Positions 6,414 to 12,908 of a stretch of 13,214 nucleotides of DNA are shown piece by piece. This DNA comes from Deltaproteobacteria bacterium (GTDB taxonomy: Bacteria > Desulfobacterota > Binatia > DP-6). The notes under the pieces were generated by a model. That model saw only the letters and a list, made by a program, of their open reading frames with translations. It was not told where the DNA came from and made no database searches. Where the stretch lies: positions 1-13,214 of the forward strand of contig VBLA01000193.1 in the NCBI GenBank assembly GCA_005879245.1. Direction: 5' to 3'. Made by a program: the position numbers and the translations under genes. The first letter of the stretch is position 1. Every line of letters begins with the position of its first letter.

Positions 6414-8000
6414 ATGTTGAAACTCCGCTACACCGCCTGGGACGGCACGCAGGAGGTCCGCCTGGCGGCGGACCGGGTCTTCGAGAAGCTCGCCGAGTAC
6501 CTCTCCTGCACCGACGACGTCCAGCAGGCGCTCGACTGGCTCCTTCACCAGGGGCTCGACTGGGAAGGCGTCCGCGTCATGGGGCTCGACGACTTCCTCG
6601 AGCAGCTGCGCGAGGAGATGCGGGGCCGCTACCGCCAGGTCAACCTCCGCCAAGCCTTCACCGAGCTGCGCGAGAAGCTCGAGGAGGTCCTCGACCAGGA
6701 ACGCGCAACGCCCGAGCGCGCCGATCCGGCCGAGGCCGCGCGGCGGCGGGAGCTGCTCGACCGCCTTCCGCCGCGGCTCTCCGAAGCGCTCGAGCGACTC
6801 CGGGAGGAGGGGTTGGACGACCCTGACGCCCGAGAGCAGCTCGATGAACTGCTCGACGAGCTCCAGAACATCAAGGACCTCGAAGACTTCACCCGCCGCT
6901 ACGGCGACCTCTTCCACGGCCCGCAATCGCTCTCCTACGCCGAGGCCGTCGAGCTGATGCGGGCGATGGAGCACCTGAAGCGTCTCGAGGAGGAGCTCCT
7001 CACCGGGAACCTCGAGGCGGTCGACCTGGAGAACCTGCGCGCGCTTCTCGGCGAGGCCGCCGCGCGGAACTTCCAGGCCCTCAAGCAGGTGATGCTGGTG
7101 CTCGTGAACGCGGGCTACCTCGCGCAGCGCGAAGGACGCATGCGTCTCTCGCCGCGCGGCGTGCGCAAGATCGGGCAGCTCGCCCTGCGCGACATCTACC
7201 AGGGACTCCTGCGCGACCGCCCCGGAGGCCACCAGACCGACCACCGCGGCGCGATCGAACTCCGGCCGGAGGAATCCAAGCGCTACGAGCACGGCGACCC
7301 CCTGGCCCTCGACCTCGTGGCAACCTTGAAGCGGGCACTCACCCGTCGCCCCGGCACACCGCTCGACCTGCACCCCGGGGACTTCGTGGTCTACGGGTCG
7401 GCACAGACGACCACGAGCTCGACCGTCCTGCTGCTCGACATGAGCTGGTCGATGTCCTGGGAAGGCCGCTTCGCGGCCGCCAAGAAGGTCGCCCTGGCGA
7501 TGGAGAGCCTGATCCGGGCCCGCTATCCGCGCGACTACTTCGCGATCGTCGGCTTCTTCACCCGGGCGGTCGAGCTCAAGCTTCGCGACCTTCCCGAGGC
7601 GAGCTGGAACATGGGCGACCCGTTCACCAACCTCCAGGACGGGCTCCGCCTGGCTGCCGATCTCCTCGCTCGCCACCCGAGCAACAACCAGCACATCATC
7701 GTCATCACCGACGGCCAGCCGACCGCGTACTTCCTCGGCGGCCGCCTCTACTGCGAGTGGCCGCTTTCCTTCGGCGGCATCAGCATGCGGGCGGCGCAGG
7801 AAACCCTCCGGGAGGTCGAGCGCGTCACGCGCCGGGGCATCATCATCAACACCTTCATGCTCGACGACAGTCCGAGCCTCCGCGCCTTCGTCGAGCGCAT
7901 GACGCGGATCAACAAGGGTCGCGCGCTCTACACCCGCCCGGATCGTCTCGGCGAGTATCTCCTCGTCGATTACATGGCGAAGAAGCGGAAGCGGGTGTGA
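6414..8000 (+). CDS. VWA-domain (MIDAS) protein, partner of the AAA+ ATPase
   Basis: 528 aa without signal peptide or membrane segment. It starts at ATG 6414, immediately after the ATPase stop (TGAATG, zero spacing), so the pair must be translated together. The N-terminal two thirds (about 1-330) are charged and helical, rich in Leu/Glu/Arg, and match no named domain that I recognise. The C-terminal third is a von Willebrand A domain with an intact MIDAS: DMSWS (342-346), Thr405 and Asp433 in ITDG. It ends with a basic KKRKRV tail. In known MoxR/VWA and BchI/BchD systems the VWA protein binds the ATPase ring and presents the target, so a substrate-adaptor role is inferred. It resembles actinobacterial Rv0959-type partners from memory. 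The pairing is secure; the process served is not known. Confidence 0.9.
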   Translation: MLKLRYTAWDGTQEVRLAADRVFEKLAEYLSCTDDVQQALDWLLHQGLDWEGVRVMGLDDFLEQLREEMRGRYRQVNLRQAFTELREKLEEVLDQERATPERADPAEAARRRELLDRLPPRLSEALERLREEGLDDPDAREQLDELLDELQNIKDLEDFTRRYGDLFHGPQSLSYAEAVELMRAMEHLKRLEEELLTGNLEAVDLENLRALLGEAAARNFQALKQVMLVLVNAGYLAQREGRMRLSPRGVRKIGQLALRDIYQGLLRDRPGGHQTDHRGAIELRPEESKRYEHGDPLALDLVATLKRALTRRPGTPLDLHPGDFVVYGSAQTTTSSTVLLLDMSWSMSWEGRFAAAKKVALAMESLIRARYPRDYFAIVGFFTRAVELKLRDLPEASWNMGDPFTNLQDGLRLAADLLARHPSNNQHIIVITDGQPTAYFLGGRLYCEWPLSFGGISMRAAQETLREVERVTRRGIIINTFMLDDSPSLRAFVERMTRINKGRALYTRPDRLGEYLLVDYMAKKRKRV

Positions 8001-8014
8001 CCCGGACATCACTC

Positions 8015-8023
8015 GGGGAGGAG
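8015..8023 (+). promoter_or_regulatory. Strong Shine-Dalgarno with no start codon behind it
   Basis: GGGGAGGAG is the best ribosome-binding site in this part of the window. A start codon would be expected at about 8028-8032, but the in-frame codons there are GCT, AGC and GCC. The reading frame that continues from this point is the small helical ORF ending at 8196. Confidence 0.55.
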
Positions 8024-8052
8024 TCGCTAGCGCCGAGGCGCAGCTCGGGGAC

Positions 8053-8196
8053 GTGATCAAGAAAGCCGGCGAGTCGGGCGCCCTCGGTTCCGTCGGCCAG
8101 CTCGGGACGGCGATCCTCGACATGCAGCAGCACGTCGACGGTCTGCAGAAGAACCTCGACACCCTGAAGAAGGTGAAGTCCGCCATCGGTGGCTGA
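8053..8196 (+). CDS. Small helical protein, start uncertain (possibly broken)
   Basis: I do not recognise this protein. From the only usable in-frame start (GTG 8053) it is 47 aa; reading on from the upstream SD at 8015-8023 would make it about 55 aa, beginning near 8029. The composition looks protein-like rather than random: a KKAGESGALGSVGQLG segment is followed by an amphipathic, coiled-coil-like stretch (ILDMQQHVDGLQKNLDTLKKVKSAIGG) to the stop. The frame contains no ATG or TTG start back to a stop at 7900. GTG 8053 has no well-spaced SD. Either the authentic ATG has been lost by a small deletion or substitution, a non-standard start is used, or a read error is present. Its position 15-50 bases behind the AAA+/VWA pair suggests it belongs to that transcript. 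Confidence 0.5.
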   Translation: MIKKAGESGALGSVGQLGTAILDMQQHVDGLQKNLDTLKKVKSAIGG

Positions 8197-8280
8197 GGCG
8201 CGGCGGCTCTCGGGCGCAGACCTCCTGGTGCAACGAGGTCCGTGGCGTGCTGCTCGGGGCGGTCGTGCACGGGCGACGCC

Positions 8281-8310
8281 TTGACAGGCCGGGCCGGGTC
8301 CGGGTACGGG
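8281..8310 (+). promoter_or_regulatory. Candidate promoter for mscL
   Basis: A perfect -35 TTGACA (8281-8286) is followed after 18 bases by a poor -10, TACGGG (8305-8310). It sits in the 175-base gap between the small ORF and mscL; the rest of that gap holds only a 6-bp hairpin (8219-8224 with 8235-8240) and the mscL Shine-Dalgarno GAGGGA (8362-8367). Confidence 0.35.
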
Positions 8311-8371
8311 CGACGAAACAGTCGGACCGAGCTTCACACACGGGTGGCTCCCGGCCAGGGCGAGGGACGCC

Positions 8372-8806
8372 ATGCTGAAGGAATTTCGAGAGTTCGCGCT
8401 TCGCGGAAACGCCGTCGATTTGGCCATCGGCGTGATCACCGGTGCGGCCTTCGGCGCCATCGTGAACTCGCTGGTGAGCGACATGCTCATGCCGCCCATC
8501 GGGAGGGTCCTGGGCGGCGTCGATTTCAGCAATTTCTTCCTCGTGCTCGGCCCGGGACAGTTCCCTTCCCTGAAGGCGGCGAAGGACGCCGGCGCAGCAA
8601 CCGTCAACTATGGTGTCTTCCTCAATACCCTCATCAACTTCCTCATCATCGCCGGCGTGATGTTCGGGGTCGTGAAGGGCATGAACCGTCTCAAGCGGGA
8701 AGAACCTGCGCCCGCGCCGCCGGCGACCATCAAGGACTGCCCGTTCTGCGCGACGGCAATCCCCCTTCGCGCGACGCGTTGCCCTCACTGCACGAGCGGC
8801 CTCTGA
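8372..8806 (+). CDS. mscL: Large-conductance mechanosensitive channel MscL with C-terminal zinc ribbon
   Basis: MscL is a homopentameric inner-membrane channel that opens under membrane tension and releases solutes in hypo-osmotic shock. 144 aa. The amphipathic N-terminal helix [13 protein letters not shown] leads into TM1 (about 15-41, [20 protein letters not shown]). A periplasmic loop follows, then TM2 (about 76-104) and a Pro/Ala linker (111-118). In place of the usual C-terminal helical bundle sequence it ends with CPFC…CPHC (Cys 123, 126, 137, 140), a predicted cytoplasmic zinc ribbon. I recall this ending from other environmental MscL proteins, so it is a variant rather than a new fusion. 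ATG 8372 has the SD GAGGGA five bases upstream. Identification is secure. Confidence 0.96.
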   Translation: MLKEFREFALRGNAVDLAIGVITGAAFGAIVNSLVSDMLMPPIGRVLGGVDFSNFFLVLGPGQFPSLKAAKDAGAATVNYGVFLNTLINFLIIAGVMFGVVKGMNRLKREEPAPAPPATIKDCPFCATAIPLRATRCPHCTSGL

Positions 8807-8829
8807 GGCCGAGAGGAGGAGAAGGGACC

Positions 8830-9177
8830 ATGCCGATTCGACCCTGGAAACGATTTGCCCCCATCTTGGCGCTGCCCGGCGCGCTCGTCGCCGCGGGGCT
8901 CATGCTCGGCGTGCCGGGCGCACGCGCCCAGGATCATCCCGAGATGACGAGCGCCCAACAGGAGCTCGAGGCCGCCAAGGGCCATCTCCAGGCGGTTCCG
9001 CACGACTACGGGGGCCACCGAAAGACCGCCTTGGAGCACGTGAACAAGGCGCTCGAGCAGATCCGGATGGGACTCGCTTCCGTGGAGCACAAAGAGAAGC
9101 GCGTCGAGAAGAAGGAGAACAAGCTCGAGAAGCGGCTGAACGGATTGAAGGGCCGCGATGAGAAACTGAAGCAGTAG
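8830..9177 (+). CDS. Small exported helical protein of unknown function
   Basis: 115 aa, function not recognised. A clear signal peptide covers residues 1-33: a basic start (MPIRPWKRF), a hydrophobic core to about 28, then ARA before the likely cleavage site ahead of QDHP. The mature part is helical: AQQELEAAKGHLQAV, then HDYGGHRKTALEHVNKALEQI (58-78). The DYGGHR…AL..V..A pattern recurs, as far as I recall, in small secreted proteins of many Proteobacteria without an assigned role. The C terminus (86-115) is almost all Lys, Glu, Arg and Leu, a likely coiled coil. A good SD (AGGAGG near 8814, and AAGGGA just before ATG 8830) supports the start. It lies 23 bases behind mscL and is probably co-transcribed. 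Predicted periplasmic. Confidence 0.85.
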   Translation: MPIRPWKRFAPILALPGALVAAGLMLGVPGARAQDHPEMTSAQQELEAAKGHLQAVPHDYGGHRKTALEHVNKALEQIRMGLASVEHKEKRVEKKENKLEKRLNGLKGRDEKLKQ

Positions 9178-9201
9178 TGCGCTCGTCGACGAGACGGCTC
9201 C

Positions 9202-9219
9202 GCGGCGGCGCCGCTCTTT
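9202..9219 (+). terminator. Weak terminator-like hairpin
   Basis: GCGGC (9202-9206) pairs with GCCGC (9210-9214) around a 3-base loop, followed by TCTTT (9215-9219). It sits between the exported protein and mutS, where a transcript could end. The stem is short and the T-run is interrupted, so this is tentative. A perfect CTCGTCGACGAG palindrome lies just upstream (9182-9193). Confidence 0.3.
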
Positions 9220-9242
9220 CCAGGAAACCCTCGCTGCGGTAA

Positions 9243-11543
9243 GTGGCGTCCATGGGGGCGGGCGGGGCGGAGCGGAAGGCCGGCGGGCGACAGAGCGCGC
9301 TTCTCGCGCAGTACGCCCGCATCAAGGCACAGCACCAGCGGTCGATCCTCCTTTTTCGCCTCGGCGACTTCTACGAGATGTTCTTCGACGACGCCGAGGT
9401 CGCGGCGCGGACGCTCGACCTGACGCTCACGGCGCGGAACCGCGGCGACCCCGACGAGGTTCCGCTCTGCGGCTTTCCCGTCCACGCCGCGCAGCCGTAC
9501 GTCGCGCGGCTCCTCGCCGCCGGCCACACGGTGGCGATCTGCGAGCAGGCGGAGGCACCCGAGCGCGGCCGGGGCCTCCTCGAACGGGAGGTCGTCCGGG
9601 TCATCACGCCCGGGACGATCCTCGAGGAGGAGAGCCTCGACCCGGGCGTCCCGAGTCTCCTTGCCGCGCTCGTCGGTGACGGGACGCGCTTCGGCCTCGG
9701 CGTGGTCGACTTCGCCACCGGCGCCGTCCGGGCCACGGAAGCCGAGGGATGGGACGTGGCCCGTGATGAGCTCGAGCGACTCTCGCCGCGCGAGCTCCTG
9801 CTCGCCTCCGACCTGCCGCCGGCGGTCGCCGCGGCGTGTACCGACGGGCGGCCGTGGGCGACGGCCACGCTCCCCGACGGAGCCGTCGAATCGACGCTGC
9901 CGCCGCTCGCAGCGCGAGCCGCCGGCGGGGCGCTCGCCTACGTCGACGCGGTCTACCGCCGCCGGCCCGCGCACCTGCGTCCGCCCGAGGCGTACGCCCT
10001 CGCGGGCTTCCTCGGCCTCGACGCCGCCACGCGGCGGAACCTCGAGCTCCTGCAGACGCTCGCGGGCGAGCGGCGCGGCTCGCTCCTCTGGGTGCTGGAC
10101 GAGACGCAGACGGCGATGGGGGCGCGACGGCTCCGGGAGTGGCTCCTCTATCCACTCTGCGATCTGAGTGCGCTCGGTGCCCGGCTCGACGCGCTCGAGG
10201 AGCTCTTGGACCGGATCGACGCGCGCGCGGCTTTGCGCTCCGCGCTCGACGGTATCGGCGACCTGGAACGGCTCGCCGGCCGGCTGGGAGCACGGAGTGC
10301 GGGCCCCCGCGACCTGGCGCACCTCGGCAGCGCGCTCGCCCGCGTGCAGGAGGTGGTCGCGGGCCTTGCCGAGGCGCGGGCACCGCTCCTTCAGCGCCTC
10401 GCCCGGGCGCTCGACCCTCTCCCCGACGTCGCGGCCGAGATCGCCGCGACGCTGGTCGACGCGCCGCCGCCTCACACTCGCATTCCCGGCTTCATCCGCG
10501 CCGGCTCTCACACGGAGGTCGACGCCCTGCGGGCCGCCGCGCGCGACGCCAAGGGCTGGCTCGCCCGCTTCGAGGCGACGGAGCGCGCACGGACCGGCAT
10601 CGCCTCGCTCAAGGTCCGCCACAACCGGGTGTTCGGCTACTACGTGGAGGTGACGCGCGCGAACCTGCGGCTCGTGCCGTCCGACTACGAGCGCCGGCAG
10701 ACGCTCGTGGGCGCGGAGCGCTTCATCACCTCCGCCCTCAAGGAGCACGAGAGCCGGATGCTGGGCGGGGAGGCGCGCCTGCGGGCGCTCGAGATGCATC
10801 TCTTCGAGACGTTGCTCGACACCGTGGGAGCACGACACCCGACGCTGGCGCGTACCGCCGACGCGCTCGCGACGCTCGACTGCCTGGCAGCGCTCGCCGA
10901 CGTCGCCCACCGCCGCGGGTGGGTGCGGCCGGCGGTCACCCGGGCCCCCACGCTCGCCATCCGCGCGGGGCGCCATCCGGTGGTCGAAGCGATCGCCGGC
11001 GGCGGGTTCGTTCCGAACGACGTCCGTCTCGATCCGGAAGAGGAGCAGATCGTCGTCCTGACGGGCCCGAACATGGGCGGCAAGTCGACCTACCTGCGGC
11101 AGACCGCGCTCATCACCTTGCTGGCGCAGATGGGGAGCTTCGTGCCCGCCGCGGAAGCGGCGATCGGTCTCGTCGACCGCATCTTCACCCGGGTCGGCGC
11201 GAGCGACAACCTCGCCGGCGGGGAGTCGACGTTCATGGTCGAGATGCGCGAGACGGCGCACATCCTCGCCCACCTGACGCCGCGGAGCCTCGTCATCCTC
11301 GACGAGATCGGCCGTGGGACCAGCACCTTCGACGGCATCTCGATCGCGTGGGCGGTGGTCGAGCACCTGCACGAAGCGCCCGAACGCCCGCGCACGCTGT
11401 TCGCCACGCACTACCACGAGCTCACCAGCCTCACCGCCGAGCGCGCGCGCGTGCGGAACCAATCGGTCGCGGCCCTACCGCCCGTCCCTCGGATCCTGCC
11501 CCGGCGCAGCTCTCCCTGTTCGCCGCGCGCGACGAACGGCTGA
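9243..11543 (+). CDS. mutS: DNA mismatch repair ATPase MutS, C terminus disrupted
   Basis: MutS recognises mismatches and, with MutL, starts their repair. From GTG 9243 (ATG 9252 is an alternative) 766 codons are read. Mismatch-binding FYE is at 43-45 in GDFYEMF. The connector, lever and clamp domains are intact, including GYYVEV (465-470). The ATPase has Walker A TGPNMGGKST (607-616), the DNLAGGESTFMVEM block (655-668), Walker B LVILDEIG (683-690), GRGTSTFDG (690-698) and the His loop FATHYHEL (720-727). After VRNQSVAA (about 737-744) the frame leaves MutS: the last ~22 residues (PPVPRILPRRSSPCSPRATNG) are out-of-frame reading. The conserved SYGI…VA.LAG.P segment and the dimerisation helices are missing, while the true MutS end appears in another frame (11477-11641). 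About 50-60 residues are lost with a frame change. Dimerisation is probably impaired, so a pseudogene or an assembly error is likely. Confidence 0.93.
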   Translation: MASMGAGGAERKAGGRQSALLAQYARIKAQHQRSILLFRLGDFYEMFFDDAEVAARTLDLTLTARNRGDPDEVPLCGFPVHAAQPYVARLLAAGHTVAICEQAEAPERGRGLLEREVVRVITPGTILEEESLDPGVPSLLAALVGDGTRFGLGVVDFATGAVRATEAEGWDVARDELERLSPRELLLASDLPPAVAAACTDGRPWATATLPDGAVESTLPPLAARAAGGALAYVDAVYRRRPAHLRPPEAYALAGFLGLDAATRRNLELLQTLAGERRGSLLWVLDETQTAMGARRLREWLLYPLCDLSALGARLDALEELLDRIDARAALRSALDGIGDLERLAGRLGARSAGPRDLAHLGSALARVQEVVAGLAEARAPLLQRLARALDPLPDVAAEIAATLVDAPPPHTRIPGFIRAGSHTEVDALRAAARDAKGWLARFEATERARTGIASLKVRHNRVFGYYVEVTRANLRLVPSDYERRQTLVGAERFITSALKEHESRMLGGEARLRALEMHLFETLLDTVGARHPTLARTADALATLDCLAALADVAHRRGWVRPAVTRAPTLAIRAGRHPVVEAIAGGGFVPNDVRLDPEEEQIVVLTGPNMGGKSTYLRQTALITLLAQMGSFVPAAEAAIGLVDRIFTRVGASDNLAGGESTFMVEMRETAHILAHLTPRSLVILDEIGRGTSTFDGISIAWAVVEHLHEAPERPRTLFATHYHELTSLTAERARVRNQSVAALPPVPRILPRRSSPCSPRATNG

Positions 11544-11641
11544 GGCGGGAGCTGGCCACCCTCGAGCCCGAGCGCCTGACTCCGCTCGAGGCGCTCACCA
11601 TCCTCGCGCGTTTCGTCGAGGTGGCCCGCAGCTCGCCCTGA
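11477..11641 (+). pseudogene. mutS: Out-of-frame remnant of the MutS C terminus
   Basis: In the frame beginning at 11477 the translation runs through a Pro/Ala linker into PAPAQLSLFAARDERL, then RLTPLEALTILARFVEVA, and stops at 11639-11641. QLSLF and LTPLEAL are the usual end of MutS (dimer/tetramer helix region). It is not in the frame of the main mutS ORF and has no start codon of its own, so it is a detached 3' fragment of the same gene. Confidence 0.85.
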
Positions 11642-11688
11642 CCCCGGGTGGCCGGCTTTCCGGGCCCGTACCGGTCTTGATCGCTAGC

Positions 11689-11717
11689 TTGATTCTCTGC
11701 CGCCGCTCCCCTATCCT
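11689..11717 (+). promoter_or_regulatory. Promoter of the amidase gene (near-leaderless)
   Basis: TTGATT (11689-11694), exactly 17 bases, then TATCCT (11712-11717). The -10 ends 11 bases before ATG 11729, so transcription would begin only a few bases ahead of the start codon. No Shine-Dalgarno is visible before the ATG, which fits leaderless initiation. Confidence 0.5.
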
Positions 11718-11728
11718 CGCCGCCCGTC

Positions 11729-12868
11729 ATGGGGCGGGGGCGGAGTTGGCGCGCCGTGCTGGTACTCGGCACACTATTCGTCGGGCAGCCGGGCCACGCC
11801 GCCGAGTTGCGAGACGTGCGCGTGTCCTCGACGCCGACCGGCGCCACCCTCCGCCTCATCGCCTCGACGCCGATGCACCTGGCGGTGCGGCAGGTCGCGC
11901 CGCTCGACGAGCGGCGACGGCTCTATCTCGATCTCCCGCGCGGCACGCGGCTCCCCCCGCGAGTCCGCGCAGGCCTGATGGCCGCCCCGCCGATCACGGG
12001 TGCGCGCCTCGGCCTCGCGGAGGACGGGCGCCTTCGCCTCGTGCTCGAGCTGGACGGTCCGGTGACGTACCGGATCTCAGGGCCGGGACGCGTCGTCAGC
12101 TTGTCGATCACGCACGCGGCCGTCCCGGCGGCCACCGTCGCGGAGCCCCGGCCCGTACGGGTCGTTCCAGCCGTGGCCGCGCCGAAGATCGTGATCGACC
12201 CGGGCCACGGCGGACAGGACCCCGGTGCCCGCGGCTATGTGATCGAGAAGGACGTGACGCTCGACATCGCGACTCGCCTCGCCCGCCTGCTGCGCGAACG
12301 CCTCGGTGCGAATCCGATTCTCACGCGCACGGGAGACGCCACGCTACCCCTCGCGGCACGCACCGCACGGGCCAACCACGAGCGCGCGGATCTCTTCGTC
12401 TCGATCCACGCCAACGCGAGCCCCGGCAGCCACCTCCACGGCATAGAGACATACTACCTCAACAACACCGCCGATCGCGCGACCATCCGGCTTGCCGCGA
12501 TGGAGAACGGCCTCGCCCAGATGGGACCGGTGCCGGCGCGAGCCGACCTGCGCTACATCCTGAGCGACCTCGTGCAGGTCGGGAAGATGGAGGAGTCGGT
12601 GGCGCTCGCCAACGCCGTGCATCGCGGGCTCGTGGGGCATCTCCGTCAGCGCTACGGCGAGATCACGGACCTCGGCGTGAAGCGCGGTCCCTTCTACGTC
12701 CTGGTGGGGGCTTACATGCCCTGCGTCCTGGTCGAGACCTCCTTCCTCACCCATCCCACCGAGGGACGACGGCTCGCGGACGAGGCCTACCGGGCGGCCA
12801 TCGCGGAAGGTCTCTACGCCGGCATCGCCCGCTTCCTCGCGGATGCGCGGCGGGCACGCACATTGTAG
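11729..12868 (+). CDS. N-acetylmuramoyl-L-alanine amidase (AmiC-like, AMIN + Amidase_3)
   Basis: A zinc amidase that cuts the bond between MurNAc and the stem peptide, used in septum splitting and cell-wall turnover. 379 aa. An N-terminal signal peptide (about 1-25, ending GHAA) is followed by a beta-rich AMIN-type septal-targeting domain (about 26-128), an Ala/Pro/Val linker (130-150) and the catalytic Amidase_3 domain (152-372). Zinc ligands are predicted as His160 in IDPGHGG, Glu173 in VIEKD and His227 in SIHANA. The catalytic Glu is predicted as Glu336 in LVETSFLTHP. All are present, so the enzyme should be active. Predicted periplasmic. ATG 11729 gives the signal peptide and sits directly behind the promoter at 11689-11717. 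The gene could be called amiC, but the AmiB/AmiC split is not safe from one sequence. Confidence 0.93.
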   Translation: MGRGRSWRAVLVLGTLFVGQPGHAAELRDVRVSSTPTGATLRLIASTPMHLAVRQVAPLDERRRLYLDLPRGTRLPPRVRAGLMAAPPITGARLGLAEDGRLRLVLELDGPVTYRISGPGRVVSLSITHAAVPAATVAEPRPVRVVPAVAAPKIVIDPGHGGQDPGARGYVIEKDVTLDIATRLARLLRERLGANPILTRTGDATLPLAARTARANHERADLFVSIHANASPGSHLHGIETYYLNNTADRATIRLAAMENGLAQMGPVPARADLRYILSDLVQVGKMEESVALANAVHRGLVGHLRQRYGEITDLGVKRGPFYVLVGAYMPCVLVETSFLTHPTEGRRLADEAYRAAIAEGLYAGIARFLADARRARTL

Positions 12869-12908
12869 TTCGCTGGAGCGTGAGGGGGTGTCCGGATATG
12901 GTGGGCGG

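Noticed and set aside
6036..8270. 744-codon open frame on the minus strand opposite the VWA gene
   Set aside because: It mirrors a GC-rich coding gene; the translation is low-complexity in Arg, Ala, Val and Glu/Asp with no domain. The + strand protein has a full VWA domain.
9006..11462. 818-codon open frame on the minus strand opposite mutS
   Set aside because: Antisense shadow of mutS: its composition follows the complement of GC-rich codons and no motif is recognisable.
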